This document shows, in pieces, positions 36,793 through 48,712 of a DNA stretch of 64,000 nucleotides. The position numbers were made by a program, and so were the translations under genes. This DNA comes from Branchiostoma floridae (lineage: Eukaryota > Chordata > Leptocardii > Amphioxiformes > Branchiostomatidae), in NCBI RefSeq assembly GCF_000003815.2, contig NC_049997.1:5120543-5184542 (forward strand). Reading direction: 5' to 3'. The notes under the pieces are model-generated. The model saw nothing but the letters and a program-made list of their open reading frames with translations. It had not been told where the DNA came from and ran no database searches. Position 1 is the first letter of the stretch. The number at the start of each line of letters is the position of its first letter.

Positions 36793-37550
36793 TCACAAAG
36801 GACAAATAAAAGAACAGAAGAACTCTAGTTCCTGTACGATTATGTCCCCGGGTGGATGAAGTATATCCTTATGCCAGTGCTGTGCATGGGTCATTTCCCA
36901 TGTGTCTACGAGAACAACGTTCATACCGCGGAACATGTCTCTCATTATCAAGTCCAGCTTGTACGCCAACCAATACCCGAATGTGATCTCATCGCCATGG
37001 CACGCATTTGCGGCCTTGATTACTACCAACGTTTCGGGACTCCTGTGCAGTAAACGTTGTATTGCAGCACGGACGGCTTCCATTCTTTTCGTGTAGACCT
37101 CCACAGGGTACGAGACGAAATGTGCCCACATGGTGATACCGACCACATCGTTCGGTCCTCCTTCAATTTCATCGATGGCGTTCGCGACGTACTTGATGAG
37201 AAATGTCTTGATGGAGCCACGAAGAGGCGGTCCGTGGATTAGAAAGTTTGCCGTTATGTTATTAACAGGATCTCGGGCGAGCAATGGTCCTGTTGCGTGT
37301 ATGGCTTCAGGAATATGTGTTTCGGTCATATTTATGATTCTGACCAAATGTTCCCACCACTGCCGTATGGTAGAGTCGCCCATGAAATACAAAGTTTTCC
37401 CCTTCAGACATTGCTGCCAGCCGGTCTGGCTGGAGAAATGTCAGTTCTTACAGACGAGAGAGTTCCACACGCCGTTCCGATAGAACCCAGATATCTGTGG
37501 AGTGGCCAGTCCCCGGACACACCGTCTGCGATTGGCCAAAGGATCTCGCC
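36793..37550 (-). CDS. NXPE-family C-terminal PC-esterase domain exon, with an in-frame stop
   Basis: Acceptor TTTTTAACACAG (AG at 37551-37552), then a frame with RRRCVRGLATPQISGFYRNG, WNSLVC, CLKGKTLYFMGDSTIRQWW, and a C-terminus with DILHPPGD. GDS and the downstream D..H motif are those of the SGNH-like PC-esterase fold that ends NXPE proteins (secreted or type II membrane proteins). A TGA at 37441-37443 lies in frame between WNSLVCKN and HFSS, inside the conserved region, so this copy is either inactivated or carries a sequence error or null allele. Esterase activity of NXPE proteins is not generally established. Confidence 0.75.
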
Positions 37551-39303
37551 CTGTGTTAAAAATTAGAATGCGCACATGTCATATCCAGTTGTGCCGGCAT
37601 TGGAAGAACATTAGCCAATCAGATACTCCTCCTTTGGTTTCACGGAGGGAAACTTACCAACCAATGAAACTGCCTCTTAATAGTAAAACGTGACATGATT
37701 GGTCGATAGAGGGGAAGCATCCGATTGACTGGCTAGATATGACGCAACGAGGCGCGCTCATCATAGGTCGGTATGGCATACAGTCGACATTTTCTACCCT
37801 ACTTAGTTTTTACCCTCATCCCTTACTCCTTTCTTCGTAGAATTTTTCAAGATACAAAGCCTTCGACATTTTGTGTCCGGATATATAACTTTCTGGTGTG
37901 CCTTATCATCTATGATGAAAGGGAGAATTCAGCTTACCTTTTTTAACATGAATTGTAGATGGAGATCCAGAAATTGATTTATTCTGTGTACTGTAATAGT
38001 AGTAGAAATACAAAATGTTGTAAAAATTCCAGTATACAGATACAGGCATTATTGTACACGTGTTGACTTTTTAGGCTGCATTAAACAACTACGATTCTCA
38101 TTTAAGTTGTCGCCAATGGTTTATCTTATTGATTATTATTTTTTTATTATAAAGAGTTTAAAGATTCGGTTTCATTATGATTACAGATTCCTTCCTGAAA
38201 TCTTTATAACCATTGCATGTGTGGTGTTTGCATGTTAAAAAACGAACTGCTTTGACTTTGACTTTGACTTTATTCAGATCCACTTTTAGCTATTACAACA
38301 ATGTCAAACTTAAACTCAGATATCTCAGTTACCATGCTATAACTACCATTCATGAAAATAAGCATAGTAGGTGTATTATGACGTTTTCTTAAGTAGCTAA
38401 TTAAGGGTCAATGATCCACCTCGAGGTGTATATGACCGGTGTCGTTAGGCCTCGTTATTTCACATAACGACCGAATAAACCCATCTAGTGGTTATAGCAA
38501 ATGAAATTAAAGGCGGGTCGTTAACGTTATCATCATGAATATTCCTTTAATACTATACTTGTGTTGGATTTCTGAGAAATGCACATAGACATAAGTCGTT
38601 TTGGTACAAAATTGTAGATTACAGATGCCAGTGGGAACCGAATTCCCGCAGAGAATTTTCGTAACATTACAATCTTGGTATGTCAAATCTTTTCTAATTC
38701 TTTCTCAACGGTACATTCCTCCCTACTGGTTGTGATCATTCCTCCTTGATGAGTGTTGTCCTGATTGGTCAATGTTCTATGACTTCGCATTTTGACTTGA
38801 TAATGGAATGGGATGATCAAACACCGGTGTTGAATGAATTAAACACTAGTGTTTAATGAATTTCTATGCGTTGCGGCGTCATAGAGATAGATATGAGGCT
38901 TTCTGGTCGGCCAAAGTCGCATGGCCATATGATGATAGAGCAATGTGACTTTCTCTACCGGGCTCGCTATTTAAACCAAGCACAACGGTTCACCCCTATT
39001 CCTGTAATAATGTGTTTGGGTTAATGTCGCACAACCGACATTTCAAAAATATTAACATTGACCGTTTACATACATGTCGTACATATAGTAAGGTTCCTTG
39101 GGCACAACCAGGGAGTACTTACTTCCAACGTTTCGATGTCTGTCAGGCACCACCATCGGCTATAAGCATGCATCAGCAAGAAACAGATCCAGATCTAGAT
39201 TCTAATCCCGATGATGGTGTCTGACAGACATCAAAACGTTGGATGTAAGTACTTTACTATATGAATAATTGCCAACACGGTGAAAGTTATTTATGGATGG
39301 TAC
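37551..39303. other. NXPE intron region with a hairpin repeat
   Basis: No exon recognised, although the phases of the flanking exons (2 nt left over before, 1 nt needed after) suggest a missing small exon or different splice choice. At 39115-39252 GTACTTACTTCCAACGTTTC faces its imperfect complement, with ETDPDLDSNPDDGV readable between, probably a retroelement remnant. At about 38820-38864 lie two short palindromes, AACACCGGTGTT and AAACACTAGTGTTT. At about 38256 a TTTGACTTTGACTTTGAC tract resembles a LINE tail. Confidence 0.4.
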
Positions 39304-40100
39304 CTGTCGTACAGTTGGCCCCCTTTAACGTTGTTGTACCCATATCTGCCATGGTAGCCTGATGTGTTACAAGAAACGTTGACGGGTTTCACACAATACC
39401 ACCAGGCGCCTGCATGCGGGTCCGAGTAGTTACAAACTGCACTGGTCTTCTTAAAGATGGCCGGGTCTACGTTACACTTGGTTCTGATAGTGCCGTTTCC
39501 CACTATGTAACGTCTTTGGAACGTTACTAGGTCAATAGGATATAATCGTTTAATTCTTTCTTTAAGATCGATAGCCTGCCGTGGGTGGACCAGTTGGATT
39601 TTGATGGTGACCTCCCCCTCCCACAACAGTCGGAACGTCGCCGTGTAAGTACCGTTCTGGTGGTCCGTTATGATACCGACTGCACCAGATCCCTTTCTAT
39701 CCATTTTGGTAAGAATAGACGCCCGAAATAAATCGCCAATGTTTGTTACTATGTTGTTTCTTGTATCTTTGGCAGAGATAACAATATGTAACGTATCTCC
39801 GACAGAATATTGCCTGCCTGACTCAGAAGCCAAGGAAAACTTGAGCTGTTGCAAATAAACATCAGCAGAAAACGGTTCGGTCGTTTGTAACACCGAAAAA
39901 GTTGGTATGATTGTTTTTAACACCAGAGAAAACGGTTCGTTCGTTTTCAGCACCGGAAAAAATGGTTTAGTCATTTTTAACACCGGGTTCTCAGTTACAG
40001 CCGAACCATTCCACCTATTTCGAAATGAAGGTATGTCATTGGAAGATTTTGCCGGGAACCATTGCGTTTTCATGCTTTGCTCGCTCATCCAGTGGGGGTC
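39304..40100 (-). CDS. NXPE-family neurexophilin-like/Ig-like domain exon
   Basis: Acceptor TTATTTATAG (AG at 40101-40102), donor ACGACAG|GTACCA at 39302-39303. The frame starts DPHWMSEQSM, runs through a stem with repeated PVLKT motifs, then a beta-sandwich region (GDTLHIVISAKDTRNN, NGTYTATFRLLWEGEV) and a Cys-rich end (CNYSDPHAGAWWYCVKP, GRYGYNNVKGGQLYDR). This is the order found in NXPE proteins upstream of the PC-esterase domain. The PVLKT repeat (four to five copies of about 12 residues) in the stem is unusual. Confidence 0.75.
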
Positions 40101-40229
40101 CTATAAATAAATAAAAGAAATGGCGTCAGTCACCCATTGCTTACTATAAGGTAAGAGCACAGGCGGTAGGCCAAGGAATTGTTGTCGTGGATGTTACGAG
40201 TGTCGACCCTAAAATGAAGTACTAGTACA

Positions 40230-40365
40230 TGTACTCGGGATCGACCGCCCGAGCGGGTGCCGAACGTCGGCGAGTTCCGAGCGAAGGAACCAGAAGGTCG
40301 CCGAAGGCGATCAACACCAGAAGGTCGCCAAAGGCGACCAGCGAGCGTAGCGAGATTTTTCCAGT
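40230..40365. repeat. Short GC-rich tandem repeat
   Basis: Two units of CCAGAAGGTCGCCGAAGGCGA about 27 bp apart, the second with CCAAAGG, plus related CGAGCG phrases. It lies in the putative first NXPE intron. Confidence 0.5.
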
Positions 40366-40499
40366 AAGGAGAGCTAGCTCAGCTCAAAGGATGGCCGGAA
40401 GTCCAGCGCTGATGGGGGCGTTTTATGAGCGCAGCGGGTTGCCATTGTCTGGTGGCTCGGCTTGAGTGCCATTTTTTTTTGTGTGGCACCACTGTGTAC

Positions 40500-40741
40500 T
40501 AGTACAGTATTTCCTCTTTGTTGCAGCCAACAACAATAATTCCGAGGCCTATTGCCCATGGTAAGAGGCGGTGAAAGAGTCTGTTCCGCTGACAAAATGA
40601 CAAGAAGTTTGATGAAGGATTATTATATACCTTGAATAAGGTGTAGTACAGTAGTAATGCTGCTATACCCAGTGCGAGTACTGTACCAAACCACCTGCGA
40701 ATTCGTCCACCCTCAAGCAATTTCCTTCCACCGTTCGCCAT
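40500..40741 (-). CDS. NXPE-family first exon: short tail plus signal anchor
   Basis: ATG at 40741-40739 opens MANGGRKLLEGGRIRRWFG, followed by a hydrophobic stretch at about residues 19-36 (VLALGIAALLLYYTLF), with basic residues on the N-terminal side. This fits a type II membrane or Golgi signal anchor, as expected at the start of NXPE proteins, 400 bp upstream of the next NXPE exon and on the same strand. The donor site is not obvious, so the right-hand boundary is uncertain; the frame stops just past 40500. Confidence 0.5.
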
Positions 40742-40989
40742 GTCCTTGTTGGGAGAGAACAAAGTTTGAAACTTCCTGAGTTTTCTTTCGAAAAAAGGAA
40801 AGATGCGTTATGCTTCAACCTTGTGGATTACCTACTGCAATTACTTGCACATATCACTTTTGTTTTCTTTTCTTTTGATAGTTGCAAAAGTACAAATCAA
40901 TATGATGAATTGAATACGATTCTAAGTGCAAAGAATAAAAGAAAGAAATGTATGTTAAACCCTATTCAGACCGGCGTTTGGGGGGTCAT

Positions 40990-41000
40990 TCAGTAGCGTT

Positions 41001-41052
<52 letters not shown>

Positions 41053-42040
41053 TGTGTCTGTGAACAAGATAACTCAAGAACGGCTGAGTGGATTGGTTTC
41101 ATACTTGGTGTGTTGGTGGGGTGTGATAAAAGCTGGACGTGATTAGATTTTGGGCCCCCTAGCGGCTTCCCTTGATACTAAAGCGTAACTTCTGGTTTGG
41201 CTATCTCGTGTTCTGAGCAAGCTATGGTCACGAAGTTTGGAGTGTTAGATAGCTCTTGTGCTAAGGAAGAATTAACATAAGTTTGGCCCCCCTAGCGACT
41301 AGGTTTGGGATGGCAGGGGCATTTTTGTCAAAAACTTCTGAAGCGGATAACTAAAGAACGGATTTTCATGATTTTTGGTATGTAGGTACCTCAGACAATG
41401 TTGTGCAAGATAAGATGCTAATCATGCAAAATTAGAGTACAATTGCATAATCAATGAGAATATTCTATCATAGCAGTTTTTTCAATGTATCTCCTGTCCC
41501 GGTAATGATATGGTCTTGACAATTGGGTGTTAGACAGCTTTCAGCGACATAACATAGTGGGCCAAGTTTCAGCCCCCTAACATCTAATTTTGGAACTGCA
41601 GGGGTATTTTTGTCAAGACATTCCAAAGAAGATAACTGCAGAGAGGAATGCTGGAGTGCCGTCATTTTAGGCATGCAGGTAGCTTAGGCAAAGATTTCAT
41701 AATGATATGCATGTTATGCAAATGAGGACACTATTTGCATAATTAATAAGTAAATTGTATAATTCCATTATTCATGTAACTTGACTCCAATAAATGTAAC
41801 AAATGTAAATTATGATAGATGGAACATAAGCAGATGCCAAATATGCTAATTAGGAACTGATTTGCATAATATATGCGAAAATTGCAATTATAGTTGCTCA
41901 ATGATTAATGATGGGAATTTTATACTTGACATGTGTATGTTAGTCAATGATGAACATCACCATGCATGAATCATGAAAATGTGCAAGTCCTTTGCATAAG
42001 ATTTACATAAGCTTGAATATTTCATGGAGGTATGAGGTCG
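40990..42040. repeat. Dispersed repeat of about 1.05 kb, copy 2, with (GT)n
   Basis: A pure GT microsatellite (about 41003-41051) is followed by a body collinear with 12900-13890 and an end with CATGGAGGT. Same orientation as copy 1. Open frames inside are shared by both copies but contain stops and no recognisable domain. Confidence 0.75.
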
Positions 42041-43330
42041 CCGAACTCTAGTTACTTTGAGATTTTATCAAGAACTCGGTAGATCCAACATATCAACACA
42101 AGCCAACGAGGCATTCTTGGGTTATAATGCTTCTACATGTAGAAAGTAATAATGATATAATAATAATGAGGAAATGATGTACAGTGAGTGGCATGATAAT
42201 GTTGAGAGCCTACACATATACATTATGTGGACCATGAAAATTACAGGATACGGCTTACCAAATATTGTCTTCATCCATGCTGAGGTTCTCAAATTATGCT
42301 GACCACAAATATCCCAAAATACAAACAGACACGTATACGAAAAAGATACAACAAGACTGGCAATAAAAATATTATTGCCATGACGACGATTGAGGGTAAC
42401 AACAATACAGCTCAAATCAGAAATAGACTGGAACTTCCCTGTCGCACTATCCCTTGCACAATATACGAGCCCACCTGTAACATAAACCTTCGGCCAGCAG
42501 AAGTGTACTACCACTGGTACAGCACAATGGTCTGCCAGTAACCTAAACCTACAGCTGAGCACTACTGTATGTAGTGGAGAACAAAAAATAAGGAAGAACC
42601 AACTGTTTCCAGCACTTCCGTCCTTGAATGACTTTCTTGCACCTAACCCACATGGCTGTCCTACTTTGTAATATTCCAGTCCATGGATAGTATAATAGGC
42701 TTTGAACAATTATATTTGGCTCTGAATATGATAACCATTTGGATGCCATCATTCAAGATCATGACCTCTATATGAAGTATTTCCTGTCTTCCTGTGGGGT
42801 ATGGCTTGAACAAGCTTTAGAAAAGAAAATGTATCCTTCATTACATAACATAACATAACAACCAAGACAATGTGATCCATTGTGCAGAGTTTCTCTCTCT
42901 ACCACTAGTTTCAAAGGACAAGTTCCTCCAGGGAGCAAGTGTGACCTACATTCCACCATTGCATACCAGAGATACATCTGGAACAGATTGGGGCGGGGGG
43001 TGGACTTGCATACCCAGCATATTACATTCCTGTGGAAAAATGCCTGTGCAATTCCTAGAATTTTGTGCAGACTGAACGCAATATATACCACTTGACGACT
43101 CCCCTGAGGCGTCGTCAAAAACAATACCTTCTTTTTTCATGGACGTAAAAAGACAGAAAACCCGGATCGTCCTGGAGTTCAGGTACAACAAAATAACAGC
43201 TCAATCATTTCGAGATCTCATCATGAAATATTTACATACAAAACATCAACCAAAACGAAACTGTTTACGGACACCAAAACACACAACAAACCAGGCAAAA
43301 ACATAATCCTTTTGGCTCAAAGGTACATAT
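42041..43330. repeat. Dispersed repeat related to the window start
   Basis: Blocks at 42120-42310 and 43195-43320 match 150-690 in inverted orientation. Open frames in 42122-43124 show no recognisable domain. A CATAACATAACATAACA run is at about 42845. Confidence 0.45.
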
Positions 43331-43439
43331 TCTGGGTCTGACAAATGCTACCAAAAAGTAATAAAGGAATTACATACTTTCTTCCTTTCTTAAGTGCCCA
43401 CGATCATTATGTTGATCATTATGGCACAGTCTTTATTTA

Positions 43440-43877
43440 ACGGCCTATCCAAGGGACGTTACCCTGGGAGCCAGCCGGGATCGGGCAGCTAGGACAGTTT
43501 ATTCGGTGGCCCAAGACAGTCAGGCCCGCCGAGCTCCTATTAGCACCCAGGGAGTTAAAGCCCGATTAGGTCCATCTACTCTTCTCCCAGGAAAGGGTAG
43601 CGATAACTCCTTCGGGCTAAAACTCCTCCAGAGCACTGGTATGAGATCTGCGGGCTGACTGCCTTGGGTCCCCGAACAAAACTCGCTAGCTAACCGGTCC
43701 TGTCTGGCTTCCAGGTTAAAGGGACGTAGGTACTAATTTTAACCTGAGTTAAGTGCGGAAAGTCGTGCAAAGTGCCTTTCCAAATTGGCAAGGGCACAAG
43801 ATCGGTGACCCGCCAGGGTTCGAACCTGGAACTTTTCGGGCCTGAGCCCAACGCGCTGCCGACTACGCCATGTGGTC
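43440..43877 (-). mobile_element. tRNA-derived SINE
   Basis: On the minus strand the 5' end at 43877 reads a tRNA-like head with A box TGGCGTAGTCGG (43859-43870) and B box GGTTCGAACC (43817-43826), then a body with CCTTGCCAATTTGGAAAGGC typical of deuterostome SINEs. The 3' boundary near 43440 is approximate. The tRNA-like part has no intact cloverleaf I can confirm, so it is not called a tRNA gene. Confidence 0.7.
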
Positions 43878-44399
43878 TACAGTAAGTGGTATGATATTGT
43901 TGAGAGCTTCCATGCTATATTGATATGCAGACGATGAATATCACAGAACCGCAATAAGTATGATTTTGTTGACAGTGTGGAAGGAAGCCGGACATACAAA
44001 AGGTAATGCTGAAAAATGCGTGAATAAGTCAAGAAAAGTGTTCCAAACGTATTGACCAAAAAGTGTTAACAAAAAAACGTGTAAATGATATCCATTACGC
44101 ATCATCCATCCGAACTGTATACCGCGAAGCAGAAAATATAATTTTTATCTCGAAATAAACGATAAAAATCACGTATCAACTGGTAATACATTCTGCACCG
44201 AGTGTGGAGAACTTTGCGAAACCTAGATATTCTGTATTGACATGTTGCAACTTAAAAGCGAAATATCTTAGTAATTTCCTGTCAAGCATAACAATAAAAG
44301 AATACTTCATATCCTACTCTTCTTCGAAAAGTTCCGGTCGTCGGATTAGCAAACGTTAACAGCAGAGTCCAGGCGGCAAACAGATTAATGTTGTCGGCG

Positions 44400-44530
44400 A
44401 AAGGACACGAGGGTTGGCCAAAGCCGACAGAACACGAGGGTTGGCCAAAGCCGACAGGACACGACGGTTGGCCAAAGCCGACAGGACACGAGGGTTGGCC
44501 AAAGCCGACAGGACACGAGGGTTGGCCTGA
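44400..44530. repeat. 27-bp minisatellite, five units
   Basis: Units of ACACGAGGGTTGGCCAAAGC plus CGACAGG, nearly identical, from about 44405. Followed at 44570-44660 by a related GTCGGTTAGCGACGTGGCAC block that recurs inverted at 55540-55625. Confidence 0.8.
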
Positions 44531-44661
44531 TCCAGCGAGACGGTCAAGCGGAAGGTCCGTGGGGATTGGAGTCGGTTAGCGACGTGGCACGACGGCAGCC
44601 TGGCTGACTAGGCCGCAAGGCACGTCGGGTGATTGGCGTCGGTTGGCAACATGACACGTGG

Positions 44662-45020
44662 CGGGATCACTGAAGTTCAAATATCAACTGCCAACCTGTC
44701 CAAAACACGGGGATGAAATTCTACTGTGAGACGTGCAAGCACGCTACCTTTCGAGATTACACAGTACTGCAGCACAAGACCCACAAGTACGGCTAGCGAG
44801 AGGATGTTGTGAGCGACGCCAAGGCAGGGATTGAATCAAGCTGAAAACTGCCCGAAAGAAAATCACATATCACCAAGACAACAGCTGTAACCAAGAAGCA
44901 AGATGAATTGTACACAAGGAGCAAGAAAGCTGCCGATGGCATCAATGCAGCTGCAAAAGAAGAGATAAAATATTTGACTGGTCTTGTGACACGTTGACAG
45001 ACTGAACTGAAGGAAGAACG
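44662..45020 (+). pseudogene. TRIM pseudogene fragment (B-box 2 and coiled coil)
   Basis: Collinear with about 28120-28490 of gene C: LPTCPKHGDE, FYCETCKH, then the coiled-coil part (TKKQDELYTR, KAADGINAAAKEEIKYLTGL). It is broken by stops (TAG after AAGTACGGC near 44795, TGA near 44995) and small deletions (missing AAGTTGA before TTCTACTG). No RING or MATH remains. It lies at the centre of the inverted duplication. Confidence 0.85.
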
Positions 45021-45533
45021 GTAACCACTAAGTGACAAAAAACAAGCAATCGCAGTCGAGTCATGGCAGAGGAAATTTGATACTTCATTGTGTCCAAATA
45101 AAAGCAATTCTGCATACGGCTAAAAAATTTGCAAAGACGTCTTTCCCAGACCATAGTACACTACATGTATACAACGCTATGGCGGGCTACGGAGGGCCCA
45201 AATTTACACACTCAGTGGTTAATTGGCAAGGGTCTTACAGACGGACAGTGCCGGAGTGATCAACTGTCACTGATATAACCGTATCAACTCCCTGAATACA
45301 TAGTACAGTTGAATCATTTTTGGTCTGTTTTGCGTTTTGTTGTCCGTCATTATCGTATATATTTTGTTCCCCAAAACTGCCCCCTTGTGGAAATGTGACG
45401 TTAGCCTTCTTTGTGCACATAATGAAGTATATATAGACATCCAGGTTTACTTGTGTAGTAAAAAAAACGAAGTCATCAATACTCATCAGCTGCAGGTTAA
45501 GTGTGAGGCTGGTCTTCATTATAGGTCACAGCA

Positions 45534-46041
45534 TGTAAATTTTATGGATGACATCAGCGCGCGCATTAATTTTCGCCTGATTTCGGGGAAAAAAACAAGA
45601 TTTTTTTTCTTCTACAGGGATGGTCAACATGACGATAAAGTATCAAAATGAGCAAATATATTGTATTGTAGTCTAATAATTGTACTTGTAGAAGTGACAC
45701 TTATCCAGGACTGTAGTTGTAGAAAGTAAAGTTATTGGATAGTTGTAAAAGTGACACCAATGTGGAAGCCATGAATGTGGTTACCAACTTTGTTTGTGAT
45801 GCCAGTCTACCGCACTAGTACTAGTGTCACTTTTACCACACCAGTACATGTCTTAAATACAGGAATGAATCCCTTGTTTTGTCCCTTTAATTCTTTTTAC
45901 AACAGTCATCACAACTTTATTGTGCCTATTTTTGAAGATGTAGCCATCTTGGTCTTTTTCACCCATCGTTTTTTTTCGCCCTATCGCACTATTTTTGCAG
46001 TCTGTAGATGATGCCATCCATAAAATTTACTTGCTGTGGCC
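45534..46041. mobile_element. Harbinger-like MITE (GGTCACAGCATG/GGCCACAGCAAG termini)
   Basis: 508 bp; left end GGTCACAGCATGTAAATTTT, right end AAAATTTACTTGCTGTGGCC, right flank TTA and left flank ATA (one mismatch). Same family as 6889-7404. Confidence 0.65.
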
Positions 46042-46359
46042 TTAGTCTGTGTAACACAAACTCTGGTGTCCTGGGCTATCAATGACCCCTCTCCGCAGGA
46101 CAACGGCAATGTTGGGCGTGCCGCTATCGGCGCGATTTAATCACGCTAGATCTTCATGACCCCTAGTATTGTTTTCTTCCCTAGGAATGCATTTGTGTCA
46201 TGGCATCGCTTACGTCCTAACCTATTCAATTTCTTGGTTCTCAGAAGACTGTATTCCCCTATAGATAAAAAAATGCCATATGAACCATAACGAACCAGGA
46301 ACCAACTAAATCAAAATAACAAAATATCAATTAACAAAAGTTTATTAAAGATAAAAATC

Positions 46360-48514
46360 CTAAGGATCAACTACATGTATGATTTACAAAAAATAATACT
46401 AACAAGCAATGAAATAAGTCTTAACGTAAATGCAACATCGTTAGTTGTTCTTAGTTGATAATAAATAACAAATGAAACTTTTATCTTAATGTAACAGCAA
46501 CATGTCAGTTATTAATTATAACAAAGATAAGAGATCAAAAGTTGAAACTTAACATTACATGGTTAAGTATCGTTCAAGTTTGCTGAAAAAAATTAAAATA
46601 AAAAATAATAATCTAATCTTAACATTACTGCAATAGTTACTAATAAATACATGCAAGGAGGATTAGTTGGTTTATGGTGATAGTCAATAGTACTAATATG
46701 AATACATGTACTAAGTACATGTAACATAAATGAAATATTCAGTGGACTTGAGTATGTTACAACAGCCTTATTACTCAGATGTGTACCTAGCTACTGGCTG
46801 TAATAAAACAGTGTGAATAACAAATACAGCATTCATATCAACTAGTTGGTAAATCTAGACCTAGCAAAAACATTAATTATCTACTGATTGTAAATAACAA
46901 ATATTGCATGGTTATATAGTACTATTTTTAGCTATTCTACACTGATGCTCTACAGTGAATACATGTACTATATATATCAAATAGTGTTGGAATCTTACAA
47001 ACAAATGTGTTTACTTCTTGCAATTAATAATCTAGTAACAACTGATAATGATGTCACTAATGCAACGTGGTTAGTTGGTGTATATTGTAGTGAATACAGA
47101 TATATTTATTATAACAATTTAACTTATTACAAAAAGCTAAATCTTGCCATTTTGCTGTTGTACATTAATAGTAAATACTAATATCAGTCATGTATATAGA
47201 TGTGATCATGTAAATCATGTGTAGTTAAATGTCTAGCTGTTGAGTGTTGTATTTATAGCAAGGCACAAGGTTTCGATGTCTGCAAAAATACATATCTGCC
47301 ATCAGATTCAGAAATATCAGTGTAGTGAAAATATATAAAGATACATGTAGTAGTCACCATCAGTTACAATGATTGTGATTTGGAACCTAGCTGACTAGCA
47401 ATACTTTGTAACATGTGAACCAACAGCCAGAGTATTTGTGGAATTTTCCAAAGTGTTACAATGTTACTACAACATTCTTCTGCAATACAGTCAGAACATT
47501 TCAAAACTTCATTTTTAGTATTCAACCCTTAAACAATCTCTCCATGCAGCATGCTTAAGCGCTTTAGGAATTACTTTCTCTTTTTTTAGTTGAAATCAAT
47601 AAACTTCAAGAATCTATGACATGCTCCTTTTAAGTATTGTGCCTCACAACTTTTTTCAAGCATAGATTTCTGTTCATTTTCCACTAAAAATCAACAAACT
47701 TCAAAAGCCTTTGACAAGTTTCATGGAATTTTTCTGCTTCTGAACATTTTTTTTTCTAACATACATGATATCTGTTGTTGTTTTGAACTATTAATTACCA
47801 CACTTCAAAACCAATGATTAGTTCACTATAGTCAAAGCATATGCCAGTACAACGCACTTTCATCTGCCCAAAATATGGAACGAACTTGTCAGCACAAAAC
47901 TAAGAGATAAACACAATTCAAGTTGTAACGAGCAGGCTTGTAATACAACCAACATGTCAGGTTGAAGTACATGTGCTTCTACTTTCCAGTATAACACACC
48001 ATTAGTAAAGGCATATGGTGATGCAGACTAATTTCCTACAGGCCCTTACCAACATATACTGCAACAGCATCTTTTTCCAGTAACAAATACTGGGGTCTAC
48101 ACTGATTTTGATCACCTACCCTGTGATTTGGGCCCCTATGCTGTGTTCCAAACAGCAAATGGGACTTAGCTTATGGCTATGAATAGTATGATGCACTATC
48201 TTAGTAAGGTGCACCTGGTGAGGACACTAAAGACGTAAGTTGTTCTTGACCTTATCAATAATTTTTTAGATAGTAGATAAATTTTTGTCATCGCATCCTT
48301 GAGCCTGTAGAGGCACAAAAGAAGGTGTTTTTATGTTGATGTTCATCTTGTCCCGTTTCTTTCTCCAAGCTGTTCTTGATAAAGTCTTGCACTGTTGGTG
48401 GATAAGGCAAAACTTTGTATGTCTTCTTATGAGACTGGTACAGTCCATTTACAAAATGTATGTCAGAAAACTGATTCATATACATTTGTAGCACTAGCAC
48501 TAATTCTTTGAGTT
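46360..48514. repeat. 3' flank of gene D, right arm of the inverted duplication
   Basis: Inverted and collinear with 32970-30000. Contains the same degenerate ACCAACTAA/GTTAAG repeats but lacks the two CAGGGCTC elements of the left arm. No gene. Confidence 0.65.
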
Positions 48515-48712
48515 TTAGACCATTATGCAAGGAGCATCCGCTTTCACATAAGCCTCCAGTATGATCTTGTCATTCTTGATGTATCCCTTTCGTGGGTCAC
48601 ACACCTCGTGCCAAGGCAAGAAGTTCCAGTAACCCCATGAGCTAAGCCTCCAGTATGATCTTGTCATCCTTGATGTATCCCTTCTGTGGATCACACACCT
48701 CGTGCCACGGCA
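48515..48712 (-). pseudogene. Gene D 3' remainder: two fused MATH C-terminal ends
   Basis: On the minus strand, PWHEVCDPQKGYIKDDKIILEA (from 48712) completes MATH1 interrupted by the LINE. It is joined directly and out of frame to SSWGYWNFLPWHEVCDPRKG and the family C-terminus APCIMV and stop (48517-48515). The linker and most of the last MATH domain are missing. The junction is at about 48645. This is the same kind of contraction as in gene C. Confidence 0.75.

Noticed and set aside
40998-41052. Coding repeat
   Set aside because: A plain GT microsatellite within a dispersed repeat.
43801-43877. tRNA gene
   Set aside because: A and B boxes are present but they head a SINE body of more than 300 bp, and I could not draw a proper cloverleaf.
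44388-44579. Frames with repeated GWPKPTGHE-like text
   Set aside because: They are a translation of the 27-bp minisatellite (a multiple of three), with no start or splice context.
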